The translations under genes and the position numbers were made by a program. A stretch of 40,345 nt of DNA from Candidatus Cryptobacteroides aphodequi (GTDB taxonomy: Bacteria > Bacteroidota > Bacteroidia > Bacteroidales > UBA932), in assembly GCA_018065265.1 (NCBI GenBank), contig JAGHTP010000051.1, positions 1 to 40,345 on the forward strand, written 5' to 3'. Shown here one piece after another: positions 18,065 through 26,709 of this stretch (positions are counted from its first letter, which is position 1; each line of letters opens with the position of its first letter). Under the pieces are notes generated by a model. It saw only the letters and a list, made by a program, of their open reading frames with translations, searched no databases and had not been told where the DNA came from.

Positions 18065-18375
18065 AGGAGATTTTTCAATTTTGATTCTATTGTTTCTTTG
18101 GGGACAAGACCTACGGTCCTGTCTACGGGGTTTCCATCTTTGAAGAAGACCAGGGTGGGAATGCTCATAATGCCAAGGTCCATGGCGATTCCGGGGCAAT
18201 CGTCAACATTGCACTTGGCGATGAGCGCACGGCCCTCGTATTCCGAGGCGATTTCATCGACTGTGGGCGAGAGCATACGGCAGGGGCCGCACCAGGTAGC
18301 CCAGAAGTCCACCACGACCACGCTCGAGGCAGCGAGGACTTCTTTATAATTGATATCTGTCACGACTTTTGACAT
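18061..18375 (-). CDS. trxA: Thioredoxin
   Basis: Cytoplasmic dithiol-disulfide reductant of 104 residues with the classical WATWCGPCRMLSP active site (Cys29, Cys32), the cis-Pro loop SIPTLVFF and the buried Asp in VVDFWA. There is no signal peptide. The ATG lies 6 nt beyond a TAATTTTG -7 box, so the mRNA may be leaderless. It heads the eleven-gene minus-strand run and overlaps the OMP gene by ATGA. Confidence 0.97.
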   Translation of the reverse strand: MSKVVTDINYKEVLAASSVVVVDFWATWCGPCRMLSPTVDEIASEYEGRALIAKCNVDDCPGIAMDLGIMSIPTLVFFKDGNPVDRTVGLVPKETIESKLKNLL

Positions 18376-18381
18376 ACCCTA

Positions 18382-18389
18382 CAAAATTA
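18382..18389 (-). promoter_or_regulatory. -7 box for trxA, overlapping the stop codon of the gene before
   Basis: TAATTTTG fits TAnnTTTG; its first three bases are the TAA stop of the PG0541-type gene. It would start trxA transcription at or next to the ATG and split the efflux genes from the trxA run. A TTTG occurs upstream but at a 23-nt spacing, longer than usual. Confidence 0.5.
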
Positions 18390-18680
18390 TAAAATTGTTT
18401 CAACATTCCACACAAATGCGCGAAGGCCGAGTTCCGGAGATTCTTCATCGACACCTTTCAAGGCGGCAACCACAGGTTCCACCACTTCGTCGGGAACGAC
18501 TGCAAGCACAGCCTCGTTCATCACCGGCCAGGCGTGCGAACCCAGGTGAGGCTCGCCGCTTACTGTTCCACGGCCCGATATGTCTTTCCACTGGGTGAAT
18601 CCGCGCTGGCCGTGGCTCTCGAATATTTCTACAATCTGCTCGTTGTAGGCCTGGTTGTAACTTACAAATACAGCTTTCAT
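18387..18680 (-). CDS. PG0541 family transporter-associated protein
   Basis: A 97-residue protein with the pattern of the PG0541 family, small proteins found beside RND pumps in Bacteroidota: MKAVFVSYNQAYNEQIVEI, GQRGFTQWKDISGRGTVSG and the C-terminal LRAFVWNVE. The size and alternation of strands and helices suggest a PII-like ferredoxin fold, so a sensory or regulatory role on the pump is plausible but unproven. It starts 6 nt after the RND stop, clearly in the same operon. Confidence 0.87.
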   Translation of the reverse strand: MKAVFVSYNQAYNEQIVEIFESHGQRGFTQWKDISGRGTVSGEPHLGSHAWPVMNEAVLAVVPDEVVEPVVAALKGVDEESPELGLRAFVWNVETIL

Positions 18681-18686
18681 TGCAAT

Positions 18687-21600
18687 TTATTTTTTCTTAG
18701 ATGCTTTCTTTTCCTGACGCGTTGCAAAAACGCAGTACACGGTAGGAATGAGGACGAGGGTCACGAGAGTCGATATGCTCAGACCCCATACCACAGTGAT
18801 ACCGAGAGGTTTCCAGAGTTCGGCGCCTTCACCGTTGCTGAGAGCCATAGGAAGCATACCGAGCACGGTTGTGAGCGTTGTCATAAGGATAGGACGCAGA
18901 CGGCTGCGGGCGGCAGTGACCGACGCCTCGATCGCACTCATTCCCCTTTCGCGGCATAGTATGGTGTAGTCGATCAGCACGATACCGTTCTTCACGACGA
19001 TACCCAGCAGTATGATGAAGCCGATGAGACTCATCACACCCATAGCCGTACCCGTCACAAGGAAGCAGAGCATAATTCCGGTCATTGCGAAAGGAACGGA
19101 GAACATTATGACGAAAGGCGACATGAACGACTCGAACTGCGAGGCCATAACCATATAGACAAGCAAGAGTATCAAAATACCCAGGATAATCATACTGCTG
19201 AACATCTCCTGCTGGTCTTCGTAATCGCCGGCTATCACTACTGAAAGCTCCTGGGGAACCTCAGCCTGTTCAACGGCCTTCTGAGCCACGGCAACTGCCT
19301 CGCTCAGTGCGGAGGCCGATGCGACGATACCGTTGACGGTGATGACCCTCTCGCGGTCCTTGCGCTCGATTGTCGGAGGCACGCTGGCCTCGACCAGGGT
19401 ACCGAGTTCCTTCATCCTCACGGGCCTGCCCATCGCGTTGTAAACGGTCACGTTCTCCATATCCTCCACGCTCGTGCGGAATTCGGGAGCGTAGCGCACG
19501 CGGATATCGTATTCCTCACCATCCTCGCGATAGTATGAGGCAAGGGTTCCGCTCATCGCCGCGCTGAACGCGGCACCGGCGGTTGTACTGGTAAGACCGT
19601 TGAGCGAAAGTTTGGTGCGGTCGAAGTCCATCTGATACTCGGGCGTATATTCGTCGCGCGACAGGGTGACCTGTGCGTATGTGGGGTCCTGGAGCATAAC
19701 GCCCTGAACCGAGCGGGCCACGCGATCGGTTGTCTCGAAATCGTAACCGTAGATTTCAACCTTTACCACGGACGCACCGCCCATACCCATTCCACCTTCG
19801 GTCACAAGGGCGCGACGGAGTTCGGGATAATTGCGGAGTATACCGCGCACCTGTGTGGCAATCTCGGAGATGCTGCGCTCACGCTCGGTAATGGAACCGA
19901 CGTTCATATTGATCGAAATGACGTGCGTACCATTGTTCTGCATACTTGCGAACGCATTGTCGGAGTCAGCCTGGCCGTAGGTTACGTTGCAGACCTGCAT
20001 TTCGGGAATTCCGGCTTCAAAATCGCGATAGATGCTGGAGGCTACCTGGGCCGTCACTTCCTGAGCCGTACCCATAGGCATTTCGAGCGTTATGGAAAGA
20101 CGTCCGTCATCGGTATGGGGGAAGTACTCGGTCTTCATCCCGGGAATATAGGCGGCCGCTACGCCAAGGAAGATTATCAGGGCACCGAGAATCACGCTCT
20201 TGCGGTGCGTGGTAGCCCAGCCGATGAGTCGTGCGTAACCGGCCGATATGCCGTCCAGGACCTTGTTGATGGGGTCGAATATGATCTTGTGCAGTTTGCC
20301 TGTCTTCGGGCCGGCCTTGAGCCAGCGCGAGCAGAGCATAGGCACCAGTGTCAGTGCGGCAGTGGTGGAAACGATCATTATGATGCTCACCATCCAGCCC
20401 ATCTGACGGAACATAATACCCATAATGCCGTTCAGCATAGTAAGCGGCAGGAACACGCAGAGCATCGTAAGAGTCGAGGCTATGACGGAGATGGCCACCT
20501 CGCCGGTAGCGTGCACCGCGGCCTCTTTGGGCCTTTCACCGCGGTACAGGTGCGTGGAGACATTCTCCAGCACCACAATGGCATCGTCCACCACCATACC
20601 TATGGCAAGCGACAGGGCCGACATCGATATGATGTTGAGCGTATTGCCCGTAGCGAACAGATACACCAGCGAAGCCAGCAGCGCGATAGGGATCGAAAGG
20701 ATGATGATGAATGTCGCCCTCCACCTTCCGAGGAAGATGAACACGACCAGCATGACCACCAGGAAGGTGATAAGGATAGTTTCCTTAAGCGAGTTGATAG
20801 TATTGATGATGGTATCGGATGAGTCCACCACCGTTGTGATCTTTATATCCGAAGGAAGTGTCTTCTCGATCTTTGTCATCTGCTTCTTTATCTTGCGGAT
20901 GACATCGACGGTATTGGCGCCGTTCTGCTTCTGGATAATGATACGGGCGGCTCTCTGACCATTGGTATACGACTCCTGCTCGCGTTCCTGCGAGCCGTCG
21001 CGCAGGGTAGCCACATCACGGAGGGTGACGGTCTTGCCGCCGACGCTGCTGACAACGATGTCGAGCATCTCCTCCGGGCTGGAGAATTCCTTCTGCACGC
21101 GGAGGTTATAAGTGCTGGTACCGATGTCGATATTACCCGAAGGCAGGTTGCGGTTCTCGGCGCCTATTATCTGTGCTATCGTGCTGACTGTCAAGCCATA
21201 GGCCTGCAGGCGCGAAGGGTCGCAATAAATCTGGATTTCGCGCGTGGGCGCACCCGAGACCGAAACGGTTCCGACTCCGCTCACGCGGGCCAGAGGGGTG
21301 CTGACCTTGTCGTCAAGTATCTTCTCGAGGCCCGGCAGAGATTCTTCGGCCGTGGCGGAGAGGATGAGGATAGGCATATCGTCCGCACCGAACTTGAATA
21401 TCATAGGCAGCGAGGCCCCGTCCGGCAGGAACGAATTGACCATATCGAGTTTGTCGCGGACGTCGTTCGTGGCCACCTCGATATCGGTTCCGTATTCGAA
21501 TTCAAGTGTAAGGAGACTGACGTTCTCCTTGCTCTGCGAAGTCAGCCTCTTGAGGTTGGCGACGCCATTGAGCGAGTTTTCGAGCACCTTGGTGAGGTTG

Positions 21601-21782
21601 GTCTCGATATCGGCGGCACTGGCTCCCTGGTACGAGGACATCACCATAATGGTGTTCGACTCGATGTCGGGGAACTGGGCAATGGAGATCCTGCTCAGCG
21701 AAAAGACACCGAATACCGCGAAAGCTATGAAGATGAGGGCCGTGGTGACCGGATGGTTCACGGCCGAACGGTAGATGCTCAT
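18687..21782 (-). CDS. RND family efflux pump, inner-membrane subunit (HAE1-like)
   Basis: Proton-driven trimeric exporter of 1031 residues. Visible hallmarks are the N-terminal helix with PVTTALIFIAFAVFGVFSL, the porter-domain stretch SYQGASAADIE, the TM4 motif GMVVDDAIVVLENV with the proton-relay Asp pair, and a basic C-terminal tail (RQEKKASKKK). Two-fold repeat organisation and length fit the AcrB/MexB group that exports hydrophobic or amphiphilic compounds; the substrate is not predictable. The ATG overlaps the stop of the membrane fusion gene (ATGA). Gene order is tolC-like, fusion protein, RND, PG0541. Confidence 0.96.
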   Translation of the reverse strand: MSIYRSAVNHPVTTALIFIAFAVFGVFSLSRISIAQFPDIESNTIMVMSSYQGASAADIETNLTKVLENSLNGVANLKRLTSQSKENVSLLTLEFEYGTDIEVATNDVRDKLDMVNSFLPDGASLPMIFKFGADDMPILILSATAEESLPGLEKILDDKVSTPLARVSGVGTVSVSGAPTREIQIYCDPSRLQAYGLTVSTIAQIIGAENRNLPSGNIDIGTSTYNLRVQKEFSSPEEMLDIVVSSVGGKTVTLRDVATLRDGSQEREQESYTNGQRAARIIIQKQNGANTVDVIRKIKKQMTKIEKTLPSDIKITTVVDSSDTIINTINSLKETILITFLVVMLVVFIFLGRWRATFIIILSIPIALLASLVYLFATGNTLNIISMSALSLAIGMVVDDAIVVLENVSTHLYRGERPKEAAVHATGEVAISVIASTLTMLCVFLPLTMLNGIMGIMFRQMGWMVSIIMIVSTTAALTLVPMLCSRWLKAGPKTGKLHKIIFDPINKVLDGISAGYARLIGWATTHRKSVILGALIIFLGVAAAYIPGMKTEYFPHTDDGRLSITLEMPMGTAQEVTAQVASSIYRDFEAGIPEMQVCNVTYGQADSDNAFASMQNNGTHVISINMNVGSITERERSISEIATQVRGILRNYPELRRALVTEGGMGMGGASVVKVEIYGYDFETTDRVARSVQGVMLQDPTYAQVTLSRDEYTPEYQMDFDRTKLSLNGLTSTTAGAAFSAAMSGTLASYYREDGEEYDIRVRYAPEFRTSVEDMENVTVYNAMGRPVRMKELGTLVEASVPPTIERKDRERVITVNGIVASASALSEAVAVAQKAVEQAEVPQELSVVIAGDYEDQQEMFSSMIILGILILLLVYMVMASQFESFMSPFVIMFSVPFAMTGIMLCFLVTGTAMGVMSLIGFIILLGIVVKNGIVLIDYTILCRERGMSAIEASVTAARSRLRPILMTTLTTVLGMLPMALSNGEGAELWKPLGITVVWGLSISTLVTLVLIPTVYCVFATRQEKKASKKK

Positions 21783-22813
21783 TGTGCCACCTCCACTTTG
21801 ACGCCGTTACGCAGCGATGCGTGGCCCTTTACGACCACCTGGCTGCCGGCTTCGATACCGGAAAGAATCTCATACCTGCCATCGATATGGCGGCCGAGAG
21901 TTACGGGGCACAGGGTTACGGTCCCGTCCTCTTCGAGCTTGTAGACTGACTTGACGCCCGAACCCTGCTGCTTGATTACAGCCTCTTCGGGAACGACAAC
22001 GCTCTTGTTGACAGAGAAGGTGACCTTTGCACTGGCGTACATGCCGGGACGCAGACGCCTGTCCTTGTTGGCAACCTTGACCTCAACGCTCACGGTGTGT
22101 GTCGCGGCGTCCACTACGGGATATATCATCGTGACCTTTCCCTGGAATGTCTCATCCGGGAAGGCGTCGGCACTGATTTCGACCTTGTCGCCTACGGAGA
22201 CCTTGGAATAATCCTTCTCCGAAACGGCCACAATCATCTTGACGGGAGAAACCTGCTGAACCACGAACAGAGGGCCCGCCATTGCATACATATCGCCCTC
22301 GTCATATCCGCGTGCGCTGATGACACCCTCGAGGGGGCTGCGGAGTATAGTGTTCTCGAGAAGGTTCTCGTAGCTGTTCTTTGCCACATTGAGAGCAAGT
22401 TCGGCACTCTCGTAGTCGGACTGGCTCACGCCGCCCTTCTGGTAGAGCACCTTGATACGGTCGAACTCGGCCGTGGTGTTCTTGAGCTGGAGTTCCGAAG
22501 CGTTGAGGTTGCTGCGGTCCATCTCGGCGAGAATCTTTCCCTTGGCTACGTAATCGCCCACCTCGACATTGATCTTGCGGATGCGGGATCCTCCCTGAGG
22601 GACTATATTGTTGATGGCGTTTGCCTGAACCGTAGTGGAATAAACTCCGTCCTGGGGCACATCGGCAATTTCGGCAGTCGCAACCGCCACAATGGGAGTG
22701 CTCTGCTGCACTGTTGCGTTTGCCTGCGCTTTCTTTCCGGGCATTATGCTGTTGCATCCTGCGAACAGAAGAACGAGGCCACAGGCGGCCGGTATGATGT
22801 ATGATGTTTTCAT
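21779..22813 (-). CDS. RND efflux periplasmic adaptor (membrane fusion protein)
   Basis: Adaptor linking the RND pump with the outer-membrane channel, 344 residues from the ATG at 22813. Lipobox LLFAGC gives a lipid anchor (Cys20). The lipoyl/barrel-sandwich halves (RKINVEVGDYVAKGKILAEMD and SPLEGVISARGYDEGD) flank a coiled-coil hairpin (~95-150, ELQLKNTTAEFDRIKVLYQKG), followed by a beta-barrel and membrane-proximal domain. An in-frame start further upstream (22855) lies inside the tolC-like gene and is unlikely. It begins 1 nt after the tolC-like stop and overlaps the pump gene. Confidence 0.95.
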   Translation of the reverse strand: MKTSYIIPAACGLVLLFAGCNSIMPGKKAQANATVQQSTPIVAVATAEIADVPQDGVYSTTVQANAINNIVPQGGSRIRKINVEVGDYVAKGKILAEMDRSNLNASELQLKNTTAEFDRIKVLYQKGGVSQSDYESAELALNVAKNSYENLLENTILRSPLEGVISARGYDEGDMYAMAGPLFVVQQVSPVKMIVAVSEKDYSKVSVGDKVEISADAFPDETFQGKVTMIYPVVDAATHTVSVEVKVANKDRRLRPGMYASAKVTFSVNKSVVVPEEAVIKQQGSGVKSVYKLEEDGTVTLCPVTLGRHIDGRYEILSGIEAGSQVVVKGHASLRNGVKVEVAQ

Positions 22814-22814
22814 T

Positions 22815-24311
22815 TTACTGCTGATTGTCTGAAGGATATGATTCGGCGGCCTCATAATCGAGACCGAGCGTCTGTTCGAGGTTGCTCTTGGCGGTCAGGA
22901 AGTTGAACACGCCCTGGCTCACAGCCAGTTTGCTCTGCACGAGTGCGAGCTGTGCGTCGTTGAGGTCGGTGAGCGTGGCTCCGCCTATCTCATACGACTG
23001 CTGGGTGATGTCGTAAGCCTTCTGTGCGGCTTCGGCGGCCTTGACGGCAGCATCGTAACTCTTCATCGCCGTCTCCATCGTTCCGAGATACTGGCGGATG
23101 GCTATGCGAAGCTGACGTTCGGTATTTGCGCGCTGCAGATCGAGTTCACCCTGCTGGAGACGCGCAGCCTTGATGTTGCTGGCGCGTTTTCCACCTGCGA
23201 AGATGGGGATGTTGAGACTCAGGCCGACATACGAATACGGAGTCCATTTGTACTCGCTGAACTTGAAGTCGTTCGTCATCGCCATATAGTTGTACGTGAA
23301 CGAAACGGCGAGCGAAGGCAGGCAGGCGAATTCCTGCACCCTCACGGCCGTGGCAAGTTCTTCGGCCTGGATGGCGAGCTGACGCATCACCGAGTTGCGA
23401 TCGAGCCCCAGTTCGTCATCGCCATAAAGGATTCCCATAGTCTCGGCATAGTCGTCAAGAGTGCCTTCGACATCGATATTCTCGTCGAGGTCGATGCCCA
23501 TAACGGCCTTGAGCTGCCACAGGGCAAGGATTATCGCGTTGTCGGAATCGTACAGATTGGGGATGGCATTGGCCAGCGTCGTAGCGGCGCGGGCGAGTTC
23601 GAGATCGGAGGCCTTGCGCACGTCGTAGCGCATCTGGACGCGGTTGAAGTTTGCCAGAGCGTTGTCATAGACGCCGCGGTAAACCGAGTTCGCCTCTTTG
23701 GCAAGAAGTACCGAATAGTACGCCTGCTTGACCTGAGTGACCATTTCAAGTCGTGAATTGCGAGCCTTTTCGACCGCAAGTTCCACATCTTGTCCGCTTA
23801 TCTTGAGGCTCTCCCAGAGCTGGACATTGACAAGAGGCATCATAGCCGACACTCCTGTGCTCCAGGTGTTCCAACGGCCTACGGCAAAGCCTTCATCGGA
23901 TGCCGACGAAGATGAGCCACCTCCGGTGCTGCCTGCACCCGGGTCGGGGATGCTTATGCCGTGAAGCCCATAAAGAGGAGCCAGATAGGTGACGAGCGTT
24001 TCGCCTATCATAGAACCGAAGTCGAAACTGTCACCGTCCATATACATAACCTGCTTCTCGATCGTGCGCTGGAAAGAACCGGACGCATCAATCTGGGGGA
24101 AAAGGCTCGCGTATGAGCCTCTGCGTGCGTACTGCGCGCGCTCGATCTCGCGGTCGGCGACCTTGACCGCAACGTTTTCGCTGAGGGCTATCTCAATGGC
24201 CTTCTCGAGCGAAATCACCGTTGCAGACGTATCTGCCGCTGGAGCCGCGGTAAACGCAGTGTCGATCGCACAGACGGCCGCCACTGCCAACAATCCTGTA
24301 ATAATTGACAT
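22815..24311 (-). CDS. TolC-like outer-membrane efflux channel
   Basis: A 498-residue outer-membrane factor, presumed exit duct of the pump. Signal peptide MSIITGLLAVAAVCAIDTAF, then two TolC-type repeats rich in helices: SLEKAIEIALSENVAVKVADREIERAQ, split here, opens the first, and AAEAAQKAYDITQQSYEIGG with TDLNDAQLALVQSK marks the second. A Gly/Ser-rich loop (~residue 125) probably faces outside. I use the ATG at 24311 because it gives a clean signal; six upstream residues are possible. No convincing promoter is seen in the 81 nt after pgk, only two hairpins, so expression may depend on readthrough or a non-consensus promoter. Confidence 0.92.
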   Translation of the reverse strand: MSIITGLLAVAAVCAIDTAFTAAPAADTSATVISLEKAIEIALSENVAVKVADREIERAQYARRGSYASLFPQIDASGSFQRTIEKQVMYMDGDSFDFGSMIGETLVTYLAPLYGLHGISIPDPGAGSTGGGSSSSASDEGFAVGRWNTWSTGVSAMMPLVNVQLWESLKISGQDVELAVEKARNSRLEMVTQVKQAYYSVLLAKEANSVYRGVYDNALANFNRVQMRYDVRKASDLELARAATTLANAIPNLYDSDNAIILALWQLKAVMGIDLDENIDVEGTLDDYAETMGILYGDDELGLDRNSVMRQLAIQAEELATAVRVQEFACLPSLAVSFTYNYMAMTNDFKFSEYKWTPYSYVGLSLNIPIFAGGKRASNIKAARLQQGELDLQRANTERQLRIAIRQYLGTMETAMKSYDAAVKAAEAAQKAYDITQQSYEIGGATLTDLNDAQLALVQSKLAVSQGVFNFLTAKSNLEQTLGLDYEAAESYPSDNQQ

Positions 24312-24319
24312 ACTGTCGT

Positions 24320-24342
24320 AAAAAGGCACAAAAATCGTGCCT
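24320..24342 (-). terminator. Second hairpin after pgk, next to the tolC-like start
   Basis: AGGCAC (24324-24329) pairs with GTGCCT (24337-24342) over a 7-nt loop; on minus it is followed by TTTT. It ends about 9 nt before the tolC-like ATG. It could be a backup terminator for pgk or a leader hairpin of the efflux operon. Confidence 0.55.
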
Positions 24343-24378
24343 GAAACAAAGCAGGAGCCGCACCTTGCGACCCCTGCT
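24343..24378 (-). terminator. Terminator after pgk
   Basis: A 13-bp stem (24350-24378, with AGCAGG/CCTGCT at the base, CGCA/TGCG at the top, two G-U wobbles) closes a 3-nt loop, followed on minus by TTTGTTT. It starts 14 nt after the pgk stop codon. Confidence 0.82.
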
Positions 24379-24392
24379 TAAATAGTTCTGAA

Positions 24393-25646
24393 TTAAGCCC
24401 TTATGGCTGCAATGCCGGGGAGGTCCTTGCCTTCGAGAGCCTCGAGCATTGCACCACCACCGGTGCTTACGTAGCTTACCTTGTCGGCGAAGCCCATCTT
24501 GGTAACGGCTGCAACAGAGTCGCCACCACCTACGAGGGTGTATGCGCCGTTTGCGGTTGCCTCAGCGAGGTCTTCTGCAATACGGAGAGTACCCTTTGCG
24601 AAGTTGGGAATTTCGAACACGCCTACAGGACCGTTCCAGAGAATGGTCTTGGAGCTCTCGATAACCTTCTTCCAGGCGCCGAGGCTGTGAGGGCCTGCAT
24701 CGACACCTTCCCAGTCTGCGGGAATCTCGCTGGCGGGGAACACCTTGGTTTCGGCCTCGTTGGAGAATTCCTGTGTGCAGACAGCTTCGGTAGAAAGATA
24801 GATGTGCACACCCTTCTCCTTTGCCTTTGCAAGGATTTCGAGGGCCTGGGGCATAAGTTCATCCTCGTGGAGGGAAAGACCTATCTGGCCACCCTGAGCC
24901 TTGATGAATGTATAACCCATACCGCCACCGATGATGAGGTTGTCCACCTTCTCGAGCATGTTCTCGAGAACTGCGAGCTTGCTGCTGACCTTGCTGCCGC
25001 CGATGATTGCGGTGAAGGGATGCTGAGCGTTCTTGAGCACGTTGTCGATAGCCTTGATCTCACCTTCCATAAGGTAGCCGAACATCTTGTCGTTAGGGAA
25101 GTAGTCGGCGATGAGAGCGGTGCTGGCGTGTGCGCGGTGAGCTGTTCCGAATGCATCGTTGATGTAGCAGTCGGCGTATGAAGCGAGGGTCTTTACGAAC
25201 TCCTTCTGGCTGGCCTTGACGGCAGCCTTTGCGGCCTTCTTCTCCTCGTCGGAAGCATCCTCTGCGAGTCCGCGGGGTTTGCCTTCCTCCTCAGCATAGT
25301 AACGGAGGTTCTCGAGAAGGAGAACTTCACCGGGCTTGAGGGCAGCTGCCTGGGCCTGAGCCTTCTGGCAGTCCTCTGCGAACTGAACGGGAGTGCCGAG
25401 CTTCTCGGAAACGTGAGCAACGATGTGCTTGAGCGAGAACTTTGCATCGACCTTCTTGGGACGGCCGAGGTGCGACATTATAATGAGTGAACCGCCACCT
25501 GCGAGAACCTTCTTGAGAGTGGGGATGGCTGCACGGATACGTGTGTCATCGGTAATTTCAAAATTCTCGTTGAGGGGGACGTTGAAGTCAACGCGGACGA
25601 TCGCCTTTTTGCCGGCGAAATCGTAAGAGTCAATGTACTGCTGCAT
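24393..25646 (-). CDS. pgk: Phosphoglycerate kinase
   Basis: Glycolytic enzyme that transfers phosphate from 1,3-bisphosphoglycerate to ADP. The 417-residue product has [15 protein letters not shown] at the N-terminus, the substrate loop [10 protein letters not shown], the [14 protein letters not shown] signature, [11 protein letters not shown], and the nucleotide loop [11 protein letters not shown] with STGGGAMLE. Length is normal, with a small acidic/Lys-rich insert (~130, [18 protein letters not shown]) that several Bacteroidales share. It has its own promoter (25678-25685) and terminator, so it is probably a single-gene unit. Confidence 0.98.
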   Translation of the reverse strand: MQQYIDSYDFAGKKAIVRVDFNVPLNENFEITDDTRIRAAIPTLKKVLAGGGSLIIMSHLGRPKKVDAKFSLKHIVAHVSEKLGTPVQFAEDCQKAQAQAAALKPGEVLLLENLRYYAEEEGKPRGLAEDASDEEKKAAKAAVKASQKEFVKTLASYADCYINDAFGTAHRAHASTALIADYFPNDKMFGYLMEGEIKAIDNVLKNAQHPFTAIIGGSKVSSKLAVLENMLEKVDNLIIGGGMGYTFIKAQGGQIGLSLHEDELMPQALEILAKAKEKGVHIYLSTEAVCTQEFSNEAETKVFPASEIPADWEGVDAGPHSLGAWKKVIESSKTILWNGPVGVFEIPNFAKGTLRIAEDLAEATANGAYTLVGGGDSVAAVTKMGFADKVSYVSTGGGAMLEALEGKDLPGIAAIRA

Positions 25647-25677
25647 ATATTACAATAATTAAGATTCCAAAGCGCCG

Positions 25678-25685
25678 CAAATTTA
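25678..25685 (-). promoter_or_regulatory. -7 box for pgk
   Basis: TAAATTTG on minus, 31 nt before the pgk ATG. It is offset by 21 nt from the -7 box of the divergent methyltransferase gene, so the two promoters interleave. Confidence 0.65.
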
Positions 25686-25698
25686 GCAAAATAATCAA

Positions 25699-25706
25699 TA
25701 CCTTTG
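25699..25706 (+). promoter_or_regulatory. -7 box for the RlmI-like methyltransferase
   Basis: TACCTTTG, with only 7 nt between its G and the ATG at 25714; transcription would start at or beside the start codon, giving a leaderless mRNA. Confidence 0.65.
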
Positions 25707-25713
25707 CAGCGTT

Positions 25714-26643
25714 ATGACAGAATTTCCCCAGACAGCCTGGAAAGACTACGAACTGATCGACAGCGGAAACGGCGAAAAGCTCGAACGGTACGGCAGCTAC
25801 GTACTCCGCCGCCCCGAGCCCAAGGCGCTCTGGGCCCCCGAACTTGACGATGCGTCCTGGAACCGGATGGCCCACACATCCTTCACCCCCGGCGCCGGAT
25901 TCGGCAAAGCCGGCAAGGAAGACAGCGGCACCTGGAACCGTCTGCACAAGATGGAGGACCAGTGGTACATAGACTACCGCAGTGCAGCACAGAAAGGCCT
26001 GTCATTCAACCTGCGTCTCGGTCTGACGAGCTTCAAGCACGTGGGAGTTTTCCCCGAACAGGCCCCAAACTGGGAATACATCTACGCTCAGACAAAGCGA
26101 ATCGCACAGGCCACCGGCCGCAGACCCAGGATCCTCAACCTGTTTGCCTACACCGGAGGCGCCTCGCTTGCCGCGGCTTCTGCGGGAGCTGAGGTCACAC
26201 ATCTCGACTCCGTGCGCCAGGTAGTCAACTGGGCTCACGGCAATATGGAGAACAGCCGTCTTGACGGCATCCACTGGGTTGTCGAGGACGCGATGAAGTT
26301 CGCCGCCCGCGAAGCGAAGCGCGGCCATCTGTACGACGGCATCATCCTTGACCCTCCGGCATACGGACACGGCCCCGACGGCGAAAAGTGGAAACTCGAC
26401 GAATGCCTCTTCAAGATGCTGCAGACGGTCGGAGCCATCCTCTCTCCCGAAAATTCTTTCCTGGTGCTGAACCTCTATTCCAACGGCTTCAGCGCCGCGC
26501 TGGGCGAGACCGTGCTGTGCGAAGCTCTCAAAACGCGCCTTTCAGGAGCCCCTGCCGGTAAAATGGAAAGCGGCGAGCTCGCCCTGCGTGACCGCTACGG
26601 GAAAGTTCTGCCGCTCTCGATCTTCGTCCGGCTCGAACGCTAA
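25714..26643 (+). CDS. Class I SAM-dependent methyltransferase, RlmI/RlmK-like
   Basis: A 309-residue methyltransferase of the type that modifies cytosine or guanine in 23S rRNA (PF10672-like). The catalytic half has GVFPEQAPNWEY, motif I ILNLFAYTGGASLAAASAGA, the acidic end of strand 2 (THLDSVRQVVNWA) and motif IV LDPPAYGHGPDGEKW. There is no PUA domain at the N-terminus, unlike E. coli RlmI, and no catalytic Cys as in m5C enzymes is evident in the DPP loop. The target base is therefore uncertain. It is divergent from pgk and convergent with the phosphoesterase gene. Confidence 0.87.
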   Translation: MTEFPQTAWKDYELIDSGNGEKLERYGSYVLRRPEPKALWAPELDDASWNRMAHTSFTPGAGFGKAGKEDSGTWNRLHKMEDQWYIDYRSAAQKGLSFNLRLGLTSFKHVGVFPEQAPNWEYIYAQTKRIAQATGRRPRILNLFAYTGGASLAAASAGAEVTHLDSVRQVVNWAHGNMENSRLDGIHWVVEDAMKFAAREAKRGHLYDGIILDPPAYGHGPDGEKWKLDECLFKMLQTVGAILSPENSFLVLNLYSNGFSAALGETVLCEALKTRLSGAPAGKMESGELALRDRYGKVLPLSIFVRLER

Positions 26644-26709
26644 CATACGTGATATTCCCCTCAAACACCTCGAAGGCAGATCTTCGCAGCGCGTTACCTT
26701 ACCCGGAAA

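Noticed and set aside
26671..26686. Terminator between the RlmI-like gene and the phosphoesterase gene
   Set aside because: CGAAG/CTTCG is a short stem without T-runs on either side.
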